Assembly (NCBI GenBank): GCA_031555955.1
Contig: JAVBTY010000045.1
Span: 1-21,286 of the forward strand
Direction: 5' to 3'
DNA: 21,286 bases
Origin: Azoarcus sp031555955
Lineage (GTDB): Bacteria > Pseudomonadota > Gammaproteobacteria > Burkholderiales > Rhodocyclaceae
Below, one piece after another: positions 9,456 to 16,513 of this stretch (position 1 is its first letter; each line of letters starts with the position of its first letter). The position numbers and the translations under genes were made by a program. The notes beneath the pieces are model-generated. The model had not been told where the DNA came from. It made no database searches and saw nothing but the letters and a program-made list of their open reading frames with translations.

Positions 9456-9513
9456 CTGCCGCGTGCTTCGCGGTAGCCCATCCGTTATCTGGCGGCCCGC
9501 CTGCCTGGCGGGC
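9456..9513 (+). promoter_or_regulatory. two tandem hairpins in the leader of the signalling operon
   Basis: Hairpin 1 is CTGCCGCG (9456-9463) with CGCGGTAG (9469-9476), including one G-U pair. Hairpin 2 is GCCCGCC (9495-9501) with GGCGGGC (9507-9513), a perfect 7-bp stem with a 5-base loop. Both lie in the 169-base gap between recQ and the response regulator. The second ends 17 bases before the AGGAG ribosome-binding site. No convincing promoter was found, and the sequence does not match the cyclic di-GMP riboswitch core. Confidence 0.35.
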
Positions 9514-9539
9514 GGCGAGGCAGCCGTACAGGAGCTTTC

Positions 9540-11759
9540 ATGCAGGAAGAAGATTTTCTGGAATTTGCCGATGAGCCGGAGCAGGAGCCCGCGGGCCGGG
9601 CGTCCAGCAAAAAGCGGAAATGGCGGGTTCTGATCGTTGACGACGATCTGGACGTTCACCGCAGCACCGAACTGGGATTGACGGGGACGGAAATCCTGGG
9701 CCGCGAGCTGGCGTTCCTGCATGCGTATTCCGCGGCTGAAGCCCGCGAACTGTTCGCCACTGAACAGGACATTGCCGTCATCCTGCTCGACGTGGTCATG
9801 GAAACCGACGATGCGGGCCTTCGTCTGGTGGACGATATCCGCAACCGTTTCGGCATGAACGATACCCGCATCATCCTGCGCACCGGCCAGCCGGGCTACG
9901 CGCCGGAGCTGGATGCGATCCGCGATTACGATATCAACGACTACAAGTACAAGTCGGAACTGACGCGCAACCGCCTGTACGCATCGCTGACCGCCGCAAT
10001 CCGCACCTACATGCAGATCCGCGTGATCAATACCGCGCGGGTCGGGCTGGCGAAGGTTGTTCACGGCAGCGCGGCGCTGCTGCAGATGGGTGGCCTGTCC
10101 GAATTTGCCGCGGGTGTGATCACGCAGATCGCCGCGCTGCTCGGCCTTCCTCCGGAAGGGCTGGTGTGCGCGAGCCGCGACGGCGAAGACAAGGTCATGG
10201 TAATTGCCGCGGCCGGGCGCTTCGAATACGCGATCGGACAGCCGCTCAACGCCATCAGGGATAACACGATCCAGAAGATGCTCGCACGCGCCCTGGATAG
10301 CGGAGAAACCGTTTCCGAGGAAGGCTCCGGCCTTGCGCTGCATTTTGGCGGCGCGCCCGAGCGGGCGCTCGTGGCCTATGTGGATGCTGAACTGGCCGAT
10401 GAATCGCTCGACTCGTATCTGATAGAGGTGTTCTGCACCAACGTCTCCGTCTGCCTTGACAATGCCAGCCTGGTCGGCCGCCTCAACACGTATTCCTACT
10501 ACGATCCGCTGCTCAGCCTGCCTAACCGGCGCTTCCTGATAGAAACACTCGACCGGTATCTGGCTACGGGTAAAAAGAGCGGTCTGGTGGCGGTCATCGA
10601 CATCGATCACTTCGGCGAGCTTAACGGAGCGCTCGGCCACCGCTTTGGCGATTCGCTGCTGCAGGTGGTGGCGGGCCATCTGGAGAGGGAATGCCGCGGG
10701 TCCGCCTGCATCGCCCGGGTGGGCAGCGACATTTTTGCCGTTTTCTGGGAAGACGGCTATCCGGATGAAAAACGCCTGGCCAAGCTCTTTGTCCAGCCGC
10801 TGCACATCGAGGGCAATGAAATCACCCTTTCGGCCAGCATTGGTCTTGCGCGGGTCGATGAGGTCGTCGGCGGCGGCAGCGAGGTGCTGGAAGATGCCTT
10901 CCTCGCGCTCAAGCAGGCCAAGGGTGTTGAGCGCGGCAGCGTGGTGAGCTACACCCACAACATCGGTGAAGAAATCCGTGGGCGCGTGACGCTGCTCAAC
11001 CAGCTGCGGCAGGCGTTTATCCAGGACCATCTGTTTCTTGTCTATCAGCCGCAGATCGCGCTGGGCACAGGCCGTTGCGTGGGGGCGGAAGCCCTGCTGC
11101 GCTGGCGCATGGCCGATGGCACGATGATGCCGCCGGACCGCTTCGTCGCGCTGGCCGAGCATTCCGGCCTGATCACGACCATGGGCGAATGGGTGGTGCG
11201 CCATGCCTGCCAGCAGGCGGCGGAGATCGCCGCGCGCGGCTTTGAGGGCGTTCGCGTGGCGATCAATATTTCGGCGCTGCAGTTCCGCGACCCCGCCTTC
11301 CTCGACAAGCTGCGCGCCGCCATCAGCGAAAGCGGCGCGAATCCGGCCTGCATCGAACTCGAAATTACCGAATCCGTCGCCATGGGCGAAGCGGGGCGGA
11401 TGATCGAACTGTTCGACCAGATCAAGGCCATGGGGCTGCAACTGGCGATCGACGATTTCGGCACGGGTTTTTCGTCGCTGTCCTATCTGCAGCAGATGCG
11501 GGTCGACCGGCTGAAAATAGACCGCAGCTTCGTCTCCGAACTCGGACGTCCGGGCAAAGGGGCCGAAATCGCCGAACTGGTGTGCAGTCTTGGCCACCGC
11601 CTGGGGCTTGAACTCGTTGCCGAAGGGATCGAAACCGAAGCACAGGCCGGTATCCTGCGTGAAATGAACTGCCAGATCGGCCAGGGCTGGCTATATGCCA
11701 AACCGATGCCGGGAGCGGACTGGCTGGCCTGGCTGGATGCTCATACCGGCAGGGGATGA
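9540..11759 (+). CDS. response regulator: REC-DUF3369-degenerate GGDEF-EAL (cyclic di-GMP phosphodiesterase)
   Basis: This 739-residue cytoplasmic regulator is predicted to hydrolyse cyclic di-GMP under kinase control. A charged N-terminus leads to a receiver domain (about 28-150) starting VLIVDDD, with the phospho-acceptor Asp84 in VILLDVVM. A DUF3369-like GAF-related linker follows (about 160-315). The GGDEF domain (about 325-475) reads GSDIF at 395-399 and lacks the RxxD I-site, so it is unlikely to make cyclic di-GMP. The EAL domain (about 485-735) keeps its key residues: EALLRW with Glu517, NIS, ELEITES, IDDFGTGFSSL, LKIDRSFV, AEGIETEAQ and QGWLYAKP. The start at 9540 has AGGAG upstream. 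The stop is two bases before the lipoprotein start, and the histidine kinase two genes downstream is the obvious partner. Confidence 0.93.
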   Translation: MQEEDFLEFADEPEQEPAGRASSKKRKWRVLIVDDDLDVHRSTELGLTGTEILGRELAFLHAYSAAEARELFATEQDIAVILLDVVMETDDAGLRLVDDIRNRFGMNDTRIILRTGQPGYAPELDAIRDYDINDYKYKSELTRNRLYASLTAAIRTYMQIRVINTARVGLAKVVHGSAALLQMGGLSEFAAGVITQIAALLGLPPEGLVCASRDGEDKVMVIAAAGRFEYAIGQPLNAIRDNTIQKMLARALDSGETVSEEGSGLALHFGGAPERALVAYVDAELADESLDSYLIEVFCTNVSVCLDNASLVGRLNTYSYYDPLLSLPNRRFLIETLDRYLATGKKSGLVAVIDIDHFGELNGALGHRFGDSLLQVVAGHLERECRGSACIARVGSDIFAVFWEDGYPDEKRLAKLFVQPLHIEGNEITLSASIGLARVDEVVGGGSEVLEDAFLALKQAKGVERGSVVSYTHNIGEEIRGRVTLLNQLRQAFIQDHLFLVYQPQIALGTGRCVGAEALLRWRMADGTMMPPDRFVALAEHSGLITTMGEWVVRHACQQAAEIAARGFEGVRVAINISALQFRDPAFLDKLRAAISESGANPACIELEITESVAMGEAGRMIELFDQIKAMGLQLAIDDFGTGFSSLSYLQQMRVDRLKIDRSFVSELGRPGKGAEIAELVCSLGHRLGLELVAEGIETEAQAGILREMNCQIGQGWLYAKPMPGADWLAWLDAHTGRG

Positions 11760-11761
11760 TC

Positions 11762-12895
11762 ATGCGCGCACTGGCACTGGTGGCGGCCGTTTGCGCTGCG
11801 GTCTGCGTTTCCATGGGGTGCGGTGGCCCCGAGCCGGTGAAAATCGGATTCATCGCGCCGCTGAGCGGCCGTTTTGCCAGTCTTGGCGGAGAGGCGCGCA
11901 ATGGCGCCCTGATCGCGCTTGACAAGGCGAATGCCGCTGGCGGGGCAAGGGGCAGGCCTTTTGAGCTGGTGATGCGCGATACCGCCCACGAACCGGAAAA
12001 GGCGCGCCAGGCGATGCGGGAACTGATTGCCGCAGGGGTGGTGGCTGTTATCGGGCCATTCACCAGCGATATGGCTGAAGTGGCCGTGCCGCTTGCGGAT
12101 GAGGCGCGCATACCACTGGTGTCGCCGATCGCTACCAGCACACGGCTGGCCGGGCTGGATGATTATTTTCTGCGCACGGTCTCCACCAACCAGCAGTACG
12201 GCGCGGCCTGCGCAAAGTTTTTTGCCGAAACGGAAAAATCCCGCCGTGTGGCGCTGATTCTGGACGACAGCAACAGATCCTATACCGAGGACTGGAGCAA
12301 GTTTTTTGAGGCGGCATTCCGGGGCGCGGGCGGAGAAATCGTGGGCCGCGAACACTTTTATGCCGATTCCCGCGCCAGCCTCGTCCCGGAAGTGGAGCGT
12401 CTGCTCGCCACCAGTCCCGATCTCATCATTGCCGTTACGTCCGGCATCGATGCCGCGCGCATAGCCCACCTTGTCCGCCAGCGCAATCTGACCGTGAAAC
12501 TGGGCAGTGCGGAATGGGCGGCGGGGGAGCAGCTGATTGAAGTCGGCGGCAGGGCGGTGGAGGGAATGTTCGTTCCGCAGATGTTCGATCGCGACAGCGC
12601 TTCACCGGCATATATTGCATTTCGCGCCCGCTATCGCGACCGTTTCGATGCCGAGCCGGGTTTCACCGCGGTCATCACGTACGACGCCATGACCTTTGCC
12701 GCCAGCACCCTTGCCGCAGGGGGGGGCAATGTCCGCCAGCACATGCTTGAACGCCGGGTGTTTGATGGTTTGCAGCAGCGTATCGAGCTTAACCAGTACG
12801 GCGATACTTCCCGCAACCTGTTCATGACAGTGGTGCGTGCCGCCCAGTATCGCAAGCTTACGGAGCTGGGCGTTTCGTCCGGAGCCGCGCAATGA
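11762..12895 (+). CDS. periplasmic solute-binding lipoprotein (branched-chain amino-acid type)
   Basis: This 377-residue lipoprotein has the Peripla_BP_6 (LivJ-like, type I) fold. A short signal peptide ends in the lipobox VSMGC with Cys20. The mature protein starts GGPEPVKIGFIAPLSG, with GARNGALIAL-like helix residues, VVAVIGPFTSDMA, and IPLVSPIATSTRL ligand-pocket segments typical of amino-acid and amide binders. ATG 11762 is preferred because AGGGG ends six bases before it; ATG 11756 overlaps the previous stop but has the Shine-Dalgarno directly against it. No ABC permease or ATPase gene is adjacent. The gene sits between a response regulator and its likely kinase and overlaps the kinase start (ATGA). 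It is therefore probably a sensory ligand receptor rather than a transport component, which is inference. Confidence 0.88.
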   Translation: MRALALVAAVCAAVCVSMGCGGPEPVKIGFIAPLSGRFASLGGEARNGALIALDKANAAGGARGRPFELVMRDTAHEPEKARQAMRELIAAGVVAVIGPFTSDMAEVAVPLADEARIPLVSPIATSTRLAGLDDYFLRTVSTNQQYGAACAKFFAETEKSRRVALILDDSNRSYTEDWSKFFEAAFRGAGGEIVGREHFYADSRASLVPEVERLLATSPDLIIAVTSGIDAARIAHLVRQRNLTVKLGSAEWAAGEQLIEVGGRAVEGMFVPQMFDRDSASPAYIAFRARYRDRFDAEPGFTAVITYDAMTFAASTLAAGGGNVRQHMLERRVFDGLQQRIELNQYGDTSRNLFMTVVRAAQYRKLTELGVSSGAAQ

Positions 12896-15800
12896 CACGC
12901 CGCAAGGGGTCCGTAAGCCTGACGCTGCTGCTCTTTATGCGTTCCATAGCGGTTGTTATCGCTATTTTCATGGTTTTTTACCCGCTGGTAATGAGCAGGC
13001 TGCTGCCGCAGACCGAGCAGGAAGCGGAGGAGCGGCAGACCCAGCTTGCGCTGGCGATCCGGGACCAGGTGGAGGCCTCGGTTGCCGCGACACGTTTTGC
13101 CATTGCGGGGGCCGCGCGTATTTTCGGAATATCGGACCGGGCCTCCGCCGCCGAACTGTCAATGCGGCTCGATGCCTTTCTGGACGCCAACCGGGGGCTG
13201 ACAGCCGTTTACGTTGTCGATTCCCTTGGCGCGCTGGTGGGTGTTGGCCTGCCGGCGGATTACCGGGCGCTGCGCGCGGATCTCATGGGTATGGATCTGT
13301 CGTCGCATTCCCTGTGGCGCGCGGCCCAGAGCGTCAGCGAAGCGTCGTGGACGGACAGCTTCATGTCCCCGACTACCGCAGGCCATACGGTTGCGGTGGC
13401 CTACCGCATCGGCCCCCATACCGTTATCGCCGAGCTTGCGCTGGGAGAAATCGTAAACTGGGCGCCCGGTCCGGGCGGTAGCGACTCCGTCACCATGCTC
13501 ATTCTCGACCGGCGCGGGCGGGTGCAGGCGGATTCTTCCGGCAACGCGGAACTGCGCTATGCCGATTTCAGCGCTTATGACTTCATCCGCGCGCGCGACC
13601 AGGAGGATATCCCTCTCGTGCACTTCAAACTGGCCGGTGAACCCATGGTCGGATCGGTGCTCCGCATCCCGACACTCGAATGGCGCGTGCTGGTGATGCG
13701 CACGGAAGCGGGCGTTTACCGGCTGGTCAGAACCGAATCGATGATCATGCTTGCCGCCCTGTTCACGGCCCTTTTCGTCGGGCTGATCGGCGCCGGGCTG
13801 CAGGCGATGCAGTTTGGCCGCCAGCTCCGGCGTCTCGGTTCATTTGCGGACACCATTGCGCTTGGGGATTACAGCCTGCAATGGTCCGGGTCGCGGGTCA
13901 CCGAATTCAACCAGCTGGCGGACGCTTTTGACCAGATGCGTACAGCAATCCGCGACCGCGAAATCGCGATTGCGGAAAGCCAGACGGCGTACCGGGAAAT
14001 TCTTGAAAGCACCTCCGAACTGGTTGTCCGTCTGGACAGAAAAGAGTGTCTCGACTACGCCAACCCCGCGTTCTGCGCCCTGCTTGGCGTGCCGCTGGCA
14101 GAGCTCACCGGACAGCGGCTTACCCCGTATCTGCGCGAGAACGATACCGACAACAACTGGCGCGAGCAGGTGAGAAAGGACCTCGGCGCCGGGGCCCGCA
14201 GCGTTTCTTTTGAATGCTTCCTGGCCGATCTTGCCGGGCAGCGTCACCGGGTAGCCTGGACGGTCCACCTTGGTGAGAAAGGCGAGGGCTATGCCGCGAT
14301 CGGGCGCGACGTAACCGCCCAATGGCAGGCTGACGAAGCCTTGCGGCGCAGCGAGGCGCGCCTGCGGGCAATGCTCGACAGTGATACCGCAGTGGCGATC
14401 CAGTGGTATGACATCAATGGCAGGGTGGTGTACTGGAATCCCGGCTCCGAGCGCATGTATGGCTACACTGTGGATGAAGCTGTCGGGGCGTTAAGCGAGG
14501 ATCTTCTTTTTTCTCCGCAGGACGCAGAGGCTTTCCGCCAGATCATGCAGCGTCTCGACCAGGAAGGCGGAAGCTACGGGCCTTCAAGAAATGAGGTGCG
14601 CCGCAAGGACGGACAGATCATCCACATCCTGGCGACCACATTCGCCATTCCCGCCGAAGGGGACGGGCGTTATTTTGTCTGTATGGATCTCGACATAACG
14701 GAAGAGGTCGAACAGGAAAATGCACGCCGCCAGGCCGAACGGATGTTCTCCGTGGTTTTCCAGTCGTCGCCGGTTGCCATCGCGGTGTGGTCTGAATCCG
14801 GACTGGTCAATGCCAACGCAGCCTGGGAGCGGCTGTTTGGTATCTCGGTGGATGAAAGCAGGGGCGCCACCAGGGAAAAGCTTCAGCTGTGGCGCGACGA
14901 TGCGTTACGCGAAGATTTTTTCCTGGGCGTCCATAGCAAAGGGGCGGTTGATGCGCTTGAAGCGTGGATGCAGCCGCGGACAGGAGAGGCGCGCCTGTGC
15001 CAGATGTCTGGCCGGGCGGTCGAAATCAATGGTCAGCCCTACGCCGTGGCGGTGTACGAAGACATCACCGCGGCCCGGGAAGCGGCCCGGCAACTGCGGA
15101 CCCTGAATGAAACCCTTGAACAGCGGGTCATAACCCGTACGGCCGAGCTTCATCATGCCAACGAAGAGTTGTCGGCCGCCCTGGATAACCTGCGCATGAC
15201 CCAGGAGGGGCTGGCCCGCTCCGAAAAAATGGCCGCGCTGGGATCGCTTGTCGCGGGTGTTGCGCACGAACTTTCTACCCCGCTGGGTAACAGTCTTATT
15301 GCGGCAAATACGGTGCGCGACAATACCCGCGGCCTGATAAAGGAAATGAAGACCGGGCTGAAACGCTCTTCGCTGGAAAGCTATCTCACGGAAACAGCCA
15401 GCGGCAACGAAATCATCGAGCGCAATCTTGAGCGGGCTTCCCAGCTTGTGACCAGTTTCCGCCAGGTGGCGGTTGACCAGTCAAGCTCGCAGCGGCGCGA
15501 ATTCGACCTCACCGAGGTGGTCGATGAAATTGCGATGACGTTACGCCCGTCTTTCAAGAGGCTGCCCTACAAGCTTGAAACAGAAATCGCCACAGGGCTG
15601 AGGCTGGACAGCTATCCCGGACCGCTTGGCCAGGTGCTGACCAACCTGATCAACAATGCCATCATCCATGCCTTTTCGGAGCGGGATCATGGTGTGGTGC
15701 GGGTAACCGGACGTGCGGATGGCGATGACCACATCCTGCTCGATGTTGCCGATGACGGCCTTGGCGTTTCACCGGAAAACATGCGCAGGATATTCGATCC

Positions 15801-15987
15801 GTTTTTCACCACCCGGCTTGGTCAGGGCGGAAGCGGACTGGGCCTGCATATCGTGCAGAATCTCGTCACCGATCTGCTTGGTGGCGAAATCAGCCTGACC
15901 AGTGAAATAGGCGCGGGCACGGCAATGCATATCCGAGTACCGCGTATTGCGCCGAAATCACCTCCCGTTTCGGCTGCCCCCGTCTGA
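12892..15987 (+). CDS. membrane sensor histidine kinase, Cache-HAMP-PAS-PAS-PAS-HisKA-HATPase
   Basis: This 1031-residue hybrid-free sensor kinase has transmembrane helices at about 9-34 and 284-305. They bracket a periplasmic region of about 250 residues with double-Cache features (YVVDSLGALVG, MLILDRRGRVQADSSG). A HAMP segment (about 306-360) and three PAS domains follow (about 362-480, 483-610, 613-730), then a coiled coil at 732-785. The phospho-acceptor is His792 in AHELSTPLGN, an HPK4-type H-box. The ATPase shows NLINNAIIHAF (N-box), VADDGLGV (G1), FDPFFTT (F) and GGSGLGLHI (G2), so it looks active. No receiver domain is fused; the response regulator is two genes upstream. The start overlaps the lipoprotein stop as ATGA, and the end is 21 bases from convergent rfaE2. 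Confidence 0.93.
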   Translation: MTRRKGSVSLTLLLFMRSIAVVIAIFMVFYPLVMSRLLPQTEQEAEERQTQLALAIRDQVEASVAATRFAIAGAARIFGISDRASAAELSMRLDAFLDANRGLTAVYVVDSLGALVGVGLPADYRALRADLMGMDLSSHSLWRAAQSVSEASWTDSFMSPTTAGHTVAVAYRIGPHTVIAELALGEIVNWAPGPGGSDSVTMLILDRRGRVQADSSGNAELRYADFSAYDFIRARDQEDIPLVHFKLAGEPMVGSVLRIPTLEWRVLVMRTEAGVYRLVRTESMIMLAALFTALFVGLIGAGLQAMQFGRQLRRLGSFADTIALGDYSLQWSGSRVTEFNQLADAFDQMRTAIRDREIAIAESQTAYREILESTSELVVRLDRKECLDYANPAFCALLGVPLAELTGQRLTPYLRENDTDNNWREQVRKDLGAGARSVSFECFLADLAGQRHRVAWTVHLGEKGEGYAAIGRDVTAQWQADEALRRSEARLRAMLDSDTAVAIQWYDINGRVVYWNPGSERMYGYTVDEAVGALSEDLLFSPQDAEAFRQIMQRLDQEGGSYGPSRNEVRRKDGQIIHILATTFAIPAEGDGRYFVCMDLDITEEVEQENARRQAERMFSVVFQSSPVAIAVWSESGLVNANAAWERLFGISVDESRGATREKLQLWRDDALREDFFLGVHSKGAVDALEAWMQPRTGEARLCQMSGRAVEINGQPYAVAVYEDITAAREAARQLRTLNETLEQRVITRTAELHHANEELSAALDNLRMTQEGLARSEKMAALGSLVAGVAHELSTPLGNSLIAANTVRDNTRGLIKEMKTGLKRSSLESYLTETASGNEIIERNLERASQLVTSFRQVAVDQSSSQRREFDLTEVVDEIAMTLRPSFKRLPYKLETEIATGLRLDSYPGPLGQVLTNLINNAIIHAFSERDHGVVRVTGRADGDDHILLDVADDGLGVSPENMRRIFDPFFTTRLGQGGSGLGLHIVQNLVTDLLGGEISLTSEIGAGTAMHIRVPRIAPKSPPVSAAPV

Positions 15988-16014
15988 CGGGTTAGTCTGG
16001 CGCTGTTTTCAGCG
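15979..16014. terminator. weak hairpins between convergent kinase and rfaE2 genes
   Basis: CCCGT-CTG-ACGGG (15979-15991) covers the kinase stop codon. CGCTG-TTTT-CAGCG (16001-16014) covers the rfaE2 stop. Both are short 5-bp stems without a proper T-run, so termination here is only tentative. Confidence 0.2.
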
Positions 16015-16497
16015 GGTCCGGATCTGCTGAATCAGCGCTGTGGTGGAACGGCCGGCGACAAGTGGTATCGAATGCACCGATCCGCCCCACGCGAGCACAT
16101 CAGCCGCGCCGACGATCTGCGCGGGCGACCAGTCGCCACCCTTGACCAGGATGTCTGGCCGGATTTCGAGGATGCGGGCAAGAGGCGTATCCTCATCAAA
16201 CCAGGTCACAAGGTCGACACAGCCCAGCGCGGCTATTACCGCAAGCCGGTCCTGCAGCGGGTTGACCGGCCTGTCTTCCCCCTTTCCCTGGCGCCTGACC
16301 GATGTATCGGTATTCAGGGCGACAACCAGCGCTGCCCCAAGCTCCCGCGCCTGGGCCAGACAGGTAACGTGGCCGCGGTGCAGGATGTCGAAACAGCCAT
16401 TGGTAAATACCAGCGGGCGCGGCAGCTTTCCCGCCCGCCCGGGCAACATTTCTGGCGGGCAAATCTTTTTCTCAAAGGCGGGGGCCGGATAAGGCAT
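16009..16497 (-). CDS. rfaE2: D-glycero-beta-D-manno-heptose 1-phosphate adenylyltransferase
   Basis: This 162-residue nucleotidyltransferase makes ADP-D-glycero-beta-D-manno-heptose from the heptose 1-phosphate and ATP, a step in forming the lipopolysaccharide inner-core precursor. The cytidylyltransferase-type signature FTNGCFDILHRGHV contains the HxGH motif (His40 and His43). NTDTSVRRQGK, a conserved LVKGGDW segment and a terminal STTALIQQI follow. It corresponds to the C-terminal half of E. coli HldE; the kinase half is absent, so this is the monofunctional form. The start at 16497 has GGAG eight bases upstream. It begins 16 bases after the stop of the diguanylate cyclase gene on the same strand, suggesting cotranscription, but no other heptose or LPS genes are present. 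Confidence 0.93.
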   Translation of the reverse strand: MPYPAPAFEKKICPPEMLPGRAGKLPRPLVFTNGCFDILHRGHVTCLAQARELGAALVVALNTDTSVRRQGKGEDRPVNPLQDRLAVIAALGCVDLVTWFDEDTPLARILEIRPDILVKGGDWSPAQIVGAADVLAWGGSVHSIPLVAGRSTTALIQQIRTR

Positions 16498-16513
16498 ACG
16501 GGCTGCTCCAGAG

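Noticed and set aside
9371..9539. A possible cyclic di-GMP riboswitch upstream of the EAL response regulator
   Set aside because: Hairpins are present, but the conserved core sequences of the known cyclic di-GMP riboswitch classes are not visible.
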